Assembly (NCBI GenBank): GCA_009784575.1
Contig: WRBK01000019.1
Span: 1-39,772 of the forward strand
Direction: 5' to 3'
DNA length: 39,772 bases
DNA from: Defluviitaleaceae bacterium
Lineage (GTDB): Bacteria; Bacillota; Clostridia; Lachnospirales; WRAX01
Shown here: in pieces, positions 1 to 7,662 of the stretch
Layout of the letters: every line of letters begins with the position of its first letter
How positions within the stretch are numbered: the first letter of the stretch is position 1
Notes under the pieces: generated by a model
Databases searched by the model: none
The model's input: only the letters and a program-made list of their open reading frames with translations
Told to the model about the DNA's origin: nothing
Position numbers and translations under genes: made by a program

Positions 1-42
1 AATAATAAATTATTATTATATGTAAAAAAAATTAGATATAGT

Positions 43-61
43 GGGGGGGGGGGGGGGGGGG
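43..61. repeat. poly-G homopolymer tract (19 G)
   Basis: Nineteen consecutive G residues lie in otherwise AT-rich DNA, downstream of the metallo-hydrolase stop codon. Such a tract can vary by slipped-strand pairing, or it can be an assembly or sequencing artefact. No coding frame crosses it inside the window, so an effect on a gene cannot be judged here. Confidence 0.9.
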
Positions 62-102
62 TGCGGCAATAGTTATAACGCATCTGTAACAGAAATGTAA
101 TA

Positions 103-813
103 TTACATCTCCAAATACCCGCCATGATAAGCAACGATGCCCTTTAAAGGATATCCTTTTATCTTCTCAAGAGATTTCATTGCTTCATCCATATCTGGCG
201 TATGCACGGGGTTTGGACCAGATATAGCCCCATCAGCGATATTTGCCGCATCGCCACATACCATTATGCTGCTTTCACGAAGAAAAAGCGCGATATGCCC
301 TGGCATATGCCCAGGCGTATGTACAACCTCTATACCGCCACAAATAGGCAGAACTTCTTTGTCTGTCAATTCTTGGTCAATTTTAAGCCTAAACTGACCA
401 GCATCTACAGCCTTTTTATATTCATCAAACTGCGCTTGAGCCTCTGGTGGCATCGAATCATATTGAGCCAGCAACCCAGCCAATCTAATCGGTGTTTTGC
501 GGCCATCCATATGGGGTGCTTCGTCCACATGCGCCAATACCTTTGCATTTGGTGCTAGTTTAAGCAACTCTAACACACTGCCAATATGATCCATATCCTG
601 ATGCGTGATAATAATATGCGTGAGATTTTTCACATCAAAACCTTCATCTGCTATCAATTTTGCTATGACCTGCGATTGCTCTGGTACAGCCGCATCCATC
701 AGCACCAAATTTTTCTCATCCCATGTCAGAGTCATGTTAAGATTCATAGGGGCTTCGCGGTCAGGCACTTCAATTGTTATCGGTAGCATTGCTACATTTT
801 CTGCAATTTTCAT
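103..813 (-). CDS. MBL-fold metallo-hydrolase
   Basis: This is a 236-residue protein of the metallo-beta-lactamase superfamily, a cytoplasmic metal-dependent hydrolase. The metal site is visible as THQDMDH (the HxHxDH motif, with Asp replacing the second His), then HTPGHMPGH, CGDAAN and a C-terminal AYHGG. No signal peptide is present. An upstream in-frame start at 849 exists, but ATG 813 is preferred because GGAGGT sits seven bases before it. The gene appears monocistronic, with its own promoter at 879-907. A perfect 14-bp palindrome (ATGTAATATTACAT, 95-108) overlaps the stop codon. The substrate cannot be read from the sequence: family members include glyoxalase-II-like, lactonase and quinolone-signal-like hydrolases. 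Family assignment is firm, function is open. Confidence 0.88.
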   Translation of the reverse strand: MKIAENVAMLPITIEVPDREAPMNLNMTLTWDEKNLVLMDAAVPEQSQVIAKLIADEGFDVKNLTHIIITHQDMDHIGSVLELLKLAPNAKVLAHVDEAPHMDGRKTPIRLAGLLAQYDSMPPEAQAQFDEYKKAVDAGQFRLKIDQELTDKEVLPICGGIEVVHTPGHMPGHIALFLRESSIMVCGDAANIADGAISGPNPVHTPDMDEAMKSLEKIKGYPLKGIVAYHGGYLEM

Positions 814-878
814 AAAAATTACCTCCATATTTATAATAAAATTATTCAAACTGGCATCGTGGATTGTGCTATAAAGCG

Positions 879-907
879 ATTATAGCATTATAATATATGC
901 AACACAA
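879..907 (-). promoter_or_regulatory. putative sigma-A promoter of the MBL-fold gene
   Basis: On the minus strand, TTGTGT (907-902) is followed after 17 bp by a perfect TATAAT (884-879). The -10 box is strong and the -35 box weak. The start codon at 813 lies about 65 bases downstream. Confidence 0.45.
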
Positions 908-943
908 TAGCCTAATCAAAACAGACAAGTTTTTTGTAGAACA

Positions 944-977
944 AGACAAAAGCGGTGCATAAATTACATGCACCGCT
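944..977 (-). terminator. Rho-independent terminator of the S41-LytTR operon
   Basis: Read leftward, a perfect 10-bp stem AGCGGTGCAT/ATGCACCGCT (977-951) with a 7-nt loop is followed by TTTTGTC. It begins nine bases after the LytTR stop codon, as expected for the end of that operon. Confidence 0.8.
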
Positions 978-985
978 CGCTTTCG

Positions 986-1624
986 TTATCTTTGTATAAA
1001 ATCACGATATGCCTTCCTAAACGCAGAGGCTCGCTTTTGGGATAAAGGCAATGTCTCCTTGTTTTTTAAAACAATATCGCGTGCACCTATCTGCTCCACC
1101 CACAAAAGATTTACCAAATATCCTACATAAGGTGATAAAAACGAGTAAGTGTGGGTTAGCTCCTTAGCCTTGCTCATACACAAAGTTGTGGAGTAGTGAC
1201 CCTCATGCGTTTTTACATATACCTTTCTGGATTTGCTTTCAAAATAAGCAATATTTTCGACCAATTCAGCCTTTTGACCTCTTGGCAAAGGTATGGGGAT
1301 TTCTTTTGGAAGCACATGCTCAAACCACTTTTTGAAACAAGGTTCGCCAATAGGCGCACCAAACTCTATCACGGCAAAGCTAGGAGGTTGCCCATCAGCC
1401 GAAAAATCTCTCATCATCTGAAAAATTCGCTGTGCATTAGCATCTACCGCCTTGCTTTCTATCGCTAAAATATCGCATTTTTTTAAAAGAGCCGACAAAT
1501 CATCCATGCTTGTCGTGGTTACAACATCTACATCACACTGTAACCTAGAAGCATGTGACAAAATATCCATTTTTGAGGCATCTGCCGCCTCCTGTGAAAT
1601 TTCGACGAGTACAATATAAGTCAT
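986..1624 (-). CDS. LytTR-domain regulator with degenerate receiver-like N-terminus
   Basis: A 212-residue protein whose last 85-90 residues match the LytTR DNA-binding domain: the YFESKSRKVYVKT strand, the LSPYVGYLVNL segment and the end LPLSQKRASAFRKAYRDF. The first 115 residues alternate strand and helix like a response-regulator receiver. However, the expected acidic pocket (DD near residue 8) and the phospho-acceptor Asp after the third strand are not evident, since CDILAIESK stands where a motif such as LDIxMP would be. Phosphorylation is therefore doubtful. The gene starts eight bases after the S41 protease stop codon, with AGGAG upstream of ATG 1624, and shares its transcript. Targets of LytTR proteins are often cell-envelope or competence genes; here the target is unknown. 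Confidence 0.78.
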   Translation of the reverse strand: MTYIVLVEISQEAADASKMDILSHASRLQCDVDVVTTTSMDDLSALLKKCDILAIESKAVDANAQRIFQMMRDFSADGQPPSFAVIEFGAPIGEPCFKKWFEHVLPKEIPIPLPRGQKAELVENIAYFESKSRKVYVKTHEGHYSTTLCMSKAKELTHTYSFLSPYVGYLVNLLWVEQIGARDIVLKNKETLPLSQKRASAFRKAYRDFIQR

Positions 1625-1632
1625 AATTGCTC

Positions 1633-2883
1633 CTATTGCCCAATCATCCCGCCAATAACCCTAATAGCCTCTTGCAACTGTACATCTTCCTCCTGTGAAA
1701 TACGCATAAGGTTATTGGTCAGCTCTACATCCATCTCCACATAATGATTCGGCGTTATGCCTTCGCCATGTATGGAGCGACCAGAAGGAGTGAAGTATCT
1801 TTGCACAGTAACTTTAACCGCAGAACCATCACGCAATGGGAAGATATTTTGCACCAAGCCTTTGCCAAAAGTTGTTGTACCCAAAAGCTCACCTACGCCA
1901 GTATCCATAACAGCACCAGAAAGCACCTCGGATGCTGATGCTGAATTGCCATTAACGAGTACCACTAGCGGTATATCAATATAATTGGCATCTGATGGGA
2001 AATATACCCTACGACCCTGTGCATCTTCTGTGTATGTGATGATGCCCTCAGGTATTAGCATATTTGTGATATTATTAACTACATCAAGAAGCCCGCCAGG
2101 ATTGTTACGCAAATCAATGATAAGACCCTCAATATTTTGTCCCATAAGGCGCTCATATGCATTAGCAAATTGCTCATAGGTCACACGGTCAAATTGCGAA
2201 ATACGAATATATCCGATATTATTGTCCAAAATGTTACTGCGCACAGTTTCCACCTCAATGACAGCGCGAATTATAGGCACATCAAATGTTTCGCCGCTAC
2301 TTTCGCGATAAATAGTAACAACAACCTCTGTGCCTGCCTCACCGCGCATCATGCGTATAGCTTCATTCATGCCATCACCAAAGACCTCATAGCCATTTAT
2401 GCGCACAATCTTATCGCCTGGCAAAAGCCCTGCCTCAAAAGCGGGAGAACCCTCAAAAGGAGATATAATGAGCATGCGATTGTCGGTAGCATCTACAGTT
2501 ATGCTAACGCCAATACCTATAAAGCTACCTTCCGTCTCTTCTCTAAAGGCGGCAAATGTAGTAGGGTCCATATATACCGTATATGGGTCGCCTGCGCCAT
2601 ATACAAAGCCAGCAAACATCATTTCTATAGCTAACTCTAGGTCAAAATCGCCTATAAAATTGGTATCAATAATTTGATGGATATGGTTGAGCTTTTGCAT
2701 AAGGTCTGTATCGTCCAGCTCTGCCGCAGCCGCAGCCGCCGTAGGTGTTGTTCTAAGCGGTGCAGACGACCCATCAAACAATGTGGATGGGTGTAGCGGC
2801 GATAGCACAAAGGCTATAACAGCAATAACCATAAGCCCCATGCCCGATAAAAGCCCTAAAAAATAATTCGCTTTTTTACTCAT
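1633..2883 (-). CDS. S41 family peptidase (C-terminal processing protease, CtpA/CtpB-like)
   Basis: A 416-residue secreted or membrane-anchored serine protease. An N-terminal hydrophobic segment (residues 8-28) is followed by an Ala-rich linker. The PDZ domain spans about 115-195 (FIGIGVSI, AGLLPGDKIVRING) and the S41 catalytic domain about 200-390. The Ser region is NGNSASASEVLSGA (311-324) and the catalytic Lys is K341 in TTTFGKGLV. These proteases cut C-termini of extracytoplasmic substrates; in Bacillus, CtpB cleaves SpoIVFA during sporulation. A GTG nine bases upstream overlaps the ribosome binding site, so ATG 2883, eight bases after AAGGAG, is chosen. It is the first gene of an operon with a LytTR regulator. 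The ftsEX-M23 cassette, often neighboured by S41 genes in firmicutes, lies 4 kb away on the other strand. Confidence 0.93.
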   Translation of the reverse strand: MSKKANYFLGLLSGMGLMVIAVIAFVLSPLHPSTLFDGSSAPLRTTPTAAAAAAELDDTDLMQKLNHIHQIIDTNFIGDFDLELAIEMMFAGFVYGAGDPYTVYMDPTTFAAFREETEGSFIGIGVSITVDATDNRMLIISPFEGSPAFEAGLLPGDKIVRINGYEVFGDGMNEAIRMMRGEAGTEVVVTIYRESSGETFDVPIIRAVIEVETVRSNILDNNIGYIRISQFDRVTYEQFANAYERLMGQNIEGLIIDLRNNPGGLLDVVNNITNMLIPEGIITYTEDAQGRRVYFPSDANYIDIPLVVLVNGNSASASEVLSGAVMDTGVGELLGTTTFGKGLVQNIFPLRDGSAVKVTVQRYFTPSGRSIHGEGITPNHYVEMDVELTNNLMRISQEEDVQLQEAIRVIGGMIGQ

Positions 2884-2925
2884 TTTATTCACTCCTTTGA
2901 TACAAGTCTATGCTTGCCTACATCC

Positions 2926-2955
2926 ATTATACTACTTTTGGGATGTTTTTAGCAA
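2926..2955 (-). promoter_or_regulatory. sigma-A promoter of the S41-LytTR operon
   Basis: Leftward TTGCTA (2955-2950), an 18-bp spacer and a perfect TATAAT (2931-2926), about 43 bases before ATG 2883. It is back-to-back with the rightward promoter at 2969-2998. Confidence 0.6.
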
Positions 2956-2968
2956 CCATAAATTTTCG

Positions 2969-2998
2969 TTGACATTGCATGGAGTTTTAATGTATGAT
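2969..2998 (+). promoter_or_regulatory. sigma-A promoter of the GNAT-PhzF operon
   Basis: A perfect TTGACA (2969-2974), an 18-bp spacer and TATGAT (2993-2998). Transcription would start near 3005, which argues for a translation start downstream of that point (3044) rather than any earlier in-frame codon. Confidence 0.6.
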
Positions 2999-3043
2999 GA
3001 ATATAATATGCAGGAGAAGCTTGCTACACTGTGGAGGTGGATG

Positions 3044-3589
3044 ATGGATACTCAATCGGTAAATTGGAATATGTATGAAATGGAATACAAGGGAAATGAA
3101 GTAAAATCGAATCTTTCGCTCATCCCGCTTGAAGATGAATATTATGAGCAATATAAAACACTGATTGATACCTGCTATTACAATATGCGAAAAGACCTAA
3201 ACATACACCCATACGAAAAACATAGCTATAGCCTCGAAGAACCAGAAGTACTAATGAGAAATACTTTTCTTTTCATAGATGATGATAAAATAGTTGGTGC
3301 TGTTACATGCAACAAAAATCTTATCGAAAATGTAGCTGTAAGCCCAAAGTATCAAAAACAAGGTTATGGACGCGAGCTTGCACTATTTGCGATTAGTCAT
3401 ATGCAAACACGTGGAAATGAACCCATAAAACTAACCGTCACAAAATGGAATGAAAATGCTATCACGCTCTATATATCGCTTGGCTTTGAGATTACAAAAG
3501 AGCTGATTGTTAAAGGGGTAAACAAAAAAGATGATAATGGTAACTGGGCATTTGAGTTTATTGATGCCAAGGATTTAAATATACGATAA
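3044..3589 (+). CDS. GNAT family N-acetyltransferase
   Basis: A 181-residue acetyltransferase of the GNAT fold. The acetyl-CoA-binding region is clear: IENVAVSPKYQKQGYGRELALFAI carries the V-x-P and Q/R-x-x-G-x-G/A motif, followed by the late strand and helix KLTVTKWNENAITLYISLGFE typical of motif B. The reading frame is open back to 2897, but GGAGG at 3033-3037 favours the ATG at 3044 (or 3041), and the promoter lies just before it. PhzF follows 14 bases later, so the two are probably cotranscribed. The substrate, amino acid, peptide or small amine, is not predictable. Placement of the N-terminus is the main uncertainty. Confidence 0.85.
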   Translation: MDTQSVNWNMYEMEYKGNEVKSNLSLIPLEDEYYEQYKTLIDTCYYNMRKDLNIHPYEKHSYSLEEPEVLMRNTFLFIDDDKIVGAVTCNKNLIENVAVSPKYQKQGYGRELALFAISHMQTRGNEPIKLTVTKWNENAITLYISLGFEITKELIVKGVNKKDDNGNWAFEFIDAKDLNIR

Positions 3590-3603
3590 TTAGGAGGCTC
3601 GAT

Positions 3604-4383
3604 ATGAAACTCTACCAGATAGATTCATTTACAGATAAACTGTTTTCTGGCAACCCTGCCGCAGTCTGCATTCTAAAAAACAACTGGCTACCAGAAGAGC
3701 TTATGCAAAATATAGCCGCAGAAAATAATCTCTCTGAAACCGCTTTCGTGCTTGATATTGAAGGAGAGTTACATATACGCTGGTTTACACCCACCGTAGA
3801 AGTGCCGCTATGTGGTCACGCCACGCTAGCCGCCGCTCATACTCTCTTTGCGCATGAAGATTATCAAGGTGAGCTTGTCTTTAAATCTATACGCCATACG
3901 CTAAAGGTGAAGCAGGAGAGTGATTTGATAATGCTAGATTTTCCTACGGACAAAATATGGCAGATAGATTCAAATATCGTCCCAAATTGCTTTAACTACA
4001 CGCCAAAACAAGTATGGCGAGGTACTGAAGAATATATGTTGATTTTTGAGAGCGAAGAACAAGTAAGAAATGTTGTGTGCGACTTTGAAAAAGCCGCAAA
4101 TATTGACCTTTCGGGTCTTATAATCACTGCAAAAGCAGATAGCGATAACCTAGATTTTGTCTCTCGTTACTTTGGTCCAAAAATAGGTATAAACGAAGAC
4201 CCTGTAACAGGTTCTGCGCACACTCTTTTAGTGCCGTATTGGCAAAATATACTCGCCAAGGATAATTTTCATGCCGCGCAGCTCTCGGCACGCGGCGGCA
4301 AGCTCGTATGCCATGCTATGGGCGATAGAGTGAAAATAGGCGGGAAAGCAATAACATATATGATTGGGGAAATTTTACTTTAG
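3604..4383 (+). CDS. PhzF family isomerase/epimerase-like protein
   Basis: A 259-residue protein of the PhzF/diaminopimelate-epimerase-like fold, made of two similar halves. Diagnostic segments are YQIDSFTDKLFSGNPAAVC at the N-terminus, the catalytic Glu in NLSETAF (E45), PLCGHATLAAAH, and NEDPVTGSAHTLLVPYW in the second half. PhzF proteins isomerise small aromatic or amino-acid-like metabolites. Isolated genes outside phenazine clusters, as here, have unknown substrates, and no other phenazine gene is present. ATG 3604 follows a good AGGAGG. Length is slightly below the usual 260-300 residues but both halves are complete. Confidence 0.9.
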   Translation: MKLYQIDSFTDKLFSGNPAAVCILKNNWLPEELMQNIAAENNLSETAFVLDIEGELHIRWFTPTVEVPLCGHATLAAAHTLFAHEDYQGELVFKSIRHTLKVKQESDLIMLDFPTDKIWQIDSNIVPNCFNYTPKQVWRGTEEYMLIFESEEQVRNVVCDFEKAANIDLSGLIITAKADSDNLDFVSRYFGPKIGINEDPVTGSAHTLLVPYWQNILAKDNFHAAQLSARGGKLVCHAMGDRVKIGGKAITYMIGEILL

Positions 4384-4385
4384 CG

Positions 4386-4414
4386 TTGACTTTTTTTCTA
4401 ATAAATTGTAGAAT
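4386..4414 (+). promoter_or_regulatory. sigma-A promoter of the PucR/CdaR-type regulator gene
   Basis: TTGACT (4386-4391), a 17-bp spacer and TAGAAT (4409-4414). Transcription from about 4421 leaves a leader of some 40 bases before ATG 4463. Confidence 0.6.
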
Positions 4415-4462
4415 GAAAGCTGAGGATGCATACAAAGTCGGAATAGAGTTGGAGTTGATTAT

Positions 4463-5554
4463 ATGTTAAGCAGTCAAATTTTGCAAAATACCATCGATGG
4501 TCTAAAAAGCATTACGCGCCGCGAATTTAGCGTAATAGAGCGTGAGGGCAAGGTATCTGCCAGCACAGAACCCGAGATGATAAATACACATATTGATGCC
4601 GCCGCGGATTTTGTTACCAGCGCAGCAGAAAGCCAATTGATAAAAGGTTATCAATATTTCAAGGTTTTCGACAATGGCATTGCAGAGTATGTGATTTTAA
4701 CTAAAGGTGAAGATGAGGAAACATACCGCATAGGCAAAATTGCGGCATTTCAAATCCAAAGCCTTATAATTGCCTATAAGGAACGTTTTGACCGTGACAA
4801 CTTCATTAAAAATCTGCTACTTGACAATCTTCTTTTGGTGGACATCTACAGCCGCGCAAAAAAACTGCGCATAGAAAACAGTGTTCGCCGTGTGGTATAT
4901 GTTATAGAGGCAAAAAATAACGAAGATTTTGGTATGCAAGAAATAGTACGCAATATTTTCCCCGCCAAGCATAAGGACTTTGTAACCGTAGTAGACCAAG
5001 ACAACATAATTCTGGCAAAAGAGCTAAAACCCACTGACACTATAAATGAAATAGAAACCCACGCAAGAATTATCTGCGACACCCTCTCAATAGAGGCAAT
5101 GAGTAGTGTGCGCGTTGGTATAGGCATTGCTGTAGATGACCTAAAGCATGTATCCCGCTCATACAAAGAAGCAAAAATGGCACTAGAGGTAGGCAAAATC
5201 TTTGATGCCACCAGCCTTGTAATGAATTACGAAACCCTAGGCATTGGCCGCCTTATCTATCAATTACCAATCTCGCTTTGCCGCATGTTTATAAATGAAG
5301 TGTTGCACGGCATATCCACAGATAGCTTTGACGAAGAAACACTAACCACTGTGGATAAATTTTTTGAAAACAACCTAAATGTGTCCGAAACCTCCAGGCA
5401 ACTCTATATCCATAGAAATACCCTTGTGTACCGCCTAGATAAACTGCAAAAGATGACAGGGCTGGATCTGCGCAATTTTGACGATGCTATTATCTTTAAA
5501 ATCACGCTAATGGTCAGTAAGTACATGAAATACAAAGAAAATCATCCGTTTTAA
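4463..5554 (+). CDS. PucR/CdaR-type helix-turn-helix transcriptional regulator
   Basis: A 363-residue cytoplasmic regulator. The C-terminal 60 residues form the PucR-type HTH: FFENNLNVSETSRQLYIHRNTLVYRLDKL followed by GLDLRNFDDAIIFK. The middle part (about 135-270) resembles the GGDEF-like CdaR domain, with VGIGIAVDDLKHVSRSYKEAKMALEVG. The N-terminal 120 residues would be the ligand-sensing part. Family members (PucR, CdaR, AdeR) activate catabolic genes for purines, sugar diacids or amino acids. No obvious target lies next to it and it has its own promoter. It converges on the EFR1 gene with zero spacing; the terminator hairpin overlaps both stop codons. Confidence 0.85.
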   Translation: MLSSQILQNTIDGLKSITRREFSVIEREGKVSASTEPEMINTHIDAAADFVTSAAESQLIKGYQYFKVFDNGIAEYVILTKGEDEETYRIGKIAAFQIQSLIIAYKERFDRDNFIKNLLLDNLLLVDIYSRAKKLRIENSVRRVVYVIEAKNNEDFGMQEIVRNIFPAKHKDFVTVVDQDNIILAKELKPTDTINEIETHARIICDTLSIEAMSSVRVGIGIAVDDLKHVSRSYKEAKMALEVGKIFDATSLVMNYETLGIGRLIYQLPISLCRMFINEVLHGISTDSFDEETLTTVDKFFENNLNVSETSRQLYIHRNTLVYRLDKLQKMTGLDLRNFDDAIIFKITLMVSKYMKYKENHPF

Positions 5555-5565
5555 TCACGGATGAT
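5533..5565 (-). terminator. terminator between convergent regulator and EFR1 genes
   Basis: Perfect 9-bp stem ATCATCCGT/ACGGATGAT (5541-5565) with a 7-nt loop. Leftward it is followed by TTTCTTTG, fitting a terminator for the EFR1 gene. It includes both stop codons. The rightward side has no T-run. Confidence 0.5.
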
Positions 5566-6331
5566 AATGTTTAGAAATTTCTTTATGCCCAATTTCGGGA
5601 TGCGTATAGTGTCTGCGATTTTGGGTCTTTTCTTTGTAATTTATGGCCCTCTTCGGACAATGCTGCAAACAGGCAAGGCATACTTCACAAGTATGCAAAA
5701 AGGTAGGGTGACCATCTTTCATATCAATATTTTTTGCAGGGCATACATCGCGGCAAATATTGCAAGAGATGCAATCATCACTAACGCTAAGTCCTTTATC
5801 AAAATCGCTCAATTTTTTCATGCTACTTGTGTATATACGCAGTATAACCTTGTTGGTTCTGCCAATTTTCGATTGGTTTTTATTAACAATATTCGGTATA
5901 AGACCTTTTATGTCCTCATTAGATTTGCTGGTTTTTTCATCAACCTTTTTTCTCATATTATAATTAAATACGCCATTTGCAAACATCCTTAGACCCGCAG
6001 CATAGTTTAGCTCAATACCCCTTTCCGACAAAACATCTCGCATATAAGGCAAGGAGATAGCTGGCATACCGCCATGTGTTGCTATGGCAAAGAAATATGT
6101 ATCGTTTTGTTCGGCAAAAACTGCTTTCTTTATGAAGTTTACTACCATAGCAGGTGGTCCGCAATAGTACACAGGAAACACAAAACCAATACGGTCATAA
6201 CCTGCGGGAATTACGTTGTCCATGTCTTTGTGAATAGCAATAAGCTCACAATCTGGCAAGCTTGCTGCGATTTCCTTAGCTACTTTTAGACTATTACCAG
6301 TTCCTGTAAAAAAATAAATCCGATTTTTCAT
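5555..6331 (-). CDS. EFR1 family flavodoxin/ferredoxin protein
   Basis: A 258-residue fusion of an N-terminal flavodoxin-like domain (FFTGTGNSLKVA at residues 7-18, FPVYYCGPP at 52-60) with a C-terminal double [4Fe-4S] ferredoxin. The clusters are C187-x2-C190-x2-C193-x3-C197-P and C215-x2-C218-x2-C221-x3-C225-P. This is the EFR1 arrangement common in clostridia, thought to act in cytoplasmic electron transfer. Its ATG overlaps the MerR stop by four bases (ATGA), so translation is coupled and expression is controlled from the MerR promoter. The redox partner is unknown. Confidence 0.9.
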   Translation of the reverse strand: MKNRIYFFTGTGNSLKVAKEIAASLPDCELIAIHKDMDNVIPAGYDRIGFVFPVYYCGPPAMVVNFIKKAVFAEQNDTYFFAIATHGGMPAISLPYMRDVLSERGIELNYAAGLRMFANGVFNYNMRKKVDEKTSKSNEDIKGLIPNIVNKNQSKIGRTNKVILRIYTSSMKKLSDFDKGLSVSDDCISCNICRDVCPAKNIDMKDGHPTFLHTCEVCLACLQHCPKRAINYKEKTQNRRHYTHPEIGHKEISKHYHP

Positions 6332-6768
6332 TTTAGCTCCTCCTTTAACTCGTTAAGTCCCTGATACATTTTTGTAACCAGCATGTCAATATTGGTCATA
6401 TATGATACGTTTTCTTTACCTTGCATTAATTCTTCTGCCTCATCGATATATTGAATTATCGATTGAAACATCATTACTCGTTTTGCCAAATATTCCCGTT
6501 TATTTTTTAAAATTTCCATGACCTCTGGAACCCTTTCGATATCGCAAGCCCGCATCAACCCAAACATCCGACCAATCTCTGCCAAAGAAAAGCCAGAAAA
6601 GGCAAGCATTTGGACGAACTGCAATTCCGTCATATCCTGCACAGTGTAATGCCTATACCTGTTTTGGTTGCGCACAGGGCTAACCAACCCCAGCTCATCA
6701 TAATATCTTAGCGCATCCCTGGAAATATTTAATACTTCAGAAACCTGCTTAATAGAAAATTGCTTCAT
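6328..6768 (-). CDS. MerR family transcriptional regulator
   Basis: A 146-residue regulator. The N-terminal winged helix is canonical for MerR (FSIKQVSEVLNISRDALRYYDELGL, then YRHYT and the helix ELQFVQMLAFSGFSLAEIGRM). A coiled-coil dimerisation helix follows from about residue 75. No conserved metal-binding cysteine pattern is present; the C-terminal 50 residues resemble the multidrug or redox-sensing type. It lies directly upstream of, and overlaps, the EFR1 gene. The promoter ahead of it has a 19-bp spacer with an internal dyad, the hallmark of MerR control, so autoregulation of the two-gene operon is inferred. GGAGG is 12 bases from the ATG, a little long. Confidence 0.92.
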   Translation of the reverse strand: MKQFSIKQVSEVLNISRDALRYYDELGLVSPVRNQNRYRHYTVQDMTELQFVQMLAFSGFSLAEIGRMFGLMRACDIERVPEVMEILKNKREYLAKRVMMFQSIIQYIDEAEELMQGKENVSYMTNIDMLVTKMYQGLNELKEELK

Positions 6769-6792
6769 TGAATTTGCTCACCTCCCAATATC

Positions 6793-6823
6793 ATTCTAAC
6801 ATTAAAGTGCGCTCTAAAGTCAA
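6793..6823 (-). promoter_or_regulatory. MerR-type promoter/operator with 19-bp spacer
   Basis: Leftward TTGACT (6823-6818) and TAGAAT (6798-6793) are separated by 19 bp, longer than the usual 17 and typical of promoters that MerR proteins untwist. The spacer contains an imperfect dyad, CTTTAGAGCGCACTTTAATG. It sits 25 bases before the MerR start codon. Confidence 0.7.
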
Positions 6824-6850
6824 GTAAAAAATTTTTATTCAAAAAAATAG

Positions 6851-6879
6851 TTGATTTTTCGTCGCGGCTAATGTATAAT
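6851..6879 (+). promoter_or_regulatory. sigma-A promoter of the ftsEX operon
   Basis: TTGATT (6851-6856), a 17-bp spacer and a perfect TATAAT (6874-6879). Downstream of it, TGTAACA (6912-6918) and TGTTACA (6931-6937) form a dyad around ATTGCAAT, in the leader about 30 bases before ftsE; this could be an operator. Confidence 0.55.
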
Positions 6880-6966
6880 ATTAAATATCTATTTTATTTT
6901 TATTAATTTTTTGTAACAATTGCAATATAATGTTACAGAATAAAAACATTTGGGAAGACTTTGACC

Positions 6967-7662
6967 ATGATTAGAATAAACAATGCCACAAAGATTTACG
7001 ACAACGGAGCGCGCGGCATACAAGATGTCACGCTTAATATCGAAAAAGGGGAGTTTGCCTTTATTGTTGGCAGTTCTGGCAGCGGCAAGTCTACCCTCAT
7101 AAAACTTTTGCTTAAAGAAGTAGACCTCACAGAGGGCGAAATTTTTATAAACGACGAAAACATCACTTATTTTTCAAGAAAGGACACTCCTTTTTTGCGC
7201 CGTAAAATGGGTGTGGTTTTCCAAGATTTTCGCCTTTTGCCAAACAAAACGGTGTATGAGAATGTGGCATTTGCTATGCAAATAACCGATGCCGCAAACC
7301 GTGAAATACGCCGCAATGTACCCATGGTACTTTCTATGGTGGGTCTGCAAAAGAAATCCAAGGCATATCCAAATCAGCTTTCTGGTGGCGAGCAACAGCG
7401 TTGCGCCCTAGCACGTGCTATCGTAAACAACCCGCCCCTGCTGATTTGCGACGAACCAACAGGTAATCTGGACCCTGACACCGCCTGGGATATTATGAAT
7501 CTGCTAAACGAGATTAACGACAGAGGCACAACAATTGTAATGGCAACACATGCTTGGGACATAGTTGATGGCATGAAAAAAAGAGTAATAGCCCTAAAAA
7601 ACGGCTTTGTGGTTAGGGATGTGGAAAGAGGCGGATATAGCGATGAATTCTACAACGACTAA
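6967..7662 (+). CDS. ftsE: cell division ATP-binding protein FtsE
   Basis: A 231-residue ABC ATPase. Walker A is GSSGSGKST, the signature is LSGGEQQR and Walker B is [13 protein letters not shown], followed by the H-loop region [11 protein letters not shown]. The near-N-terminal [20 protein letters not shown] and [22 protein letters not shown] are characteristic of FtsE rather than other ABC ATPases. It binds FtsX at the membrane and uses ATP to switch a peptidoglycan hydrolase on. A TTG lies two codons upstream, but ATG 6967 has better spacing from GGAAGA. ftsX follows with a 20-base overlap. Confidence 0.95.
   Translation: MIRINNATKIYDNGARGIQDVTLNIEKGEFAFIVGSSGSGKSTLIKLLLKEVDLTEGEIFINDENITYFSRKDTPFLRRKMGVVFQDFRLLPNKTVYENVAFAMQITDAANREIRRNVPMVLSMVGLQKKSKAYPNQLSGGEQQRCALARAIVNNPPLLICDEPTGNLDPDTAWDIMNLLNEINDRGTTIVMATHAWDIVDGMKKRVIALKNGFVVRDVERGGYSDEFYND

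Noticed and set aside
2137-2634. Rightward frame of 165 codons opposite the S41 protease
   Set aside because: It is antisense to conserved PDZ and S41 sequence, with no ribosome binding site or recognisable domain.
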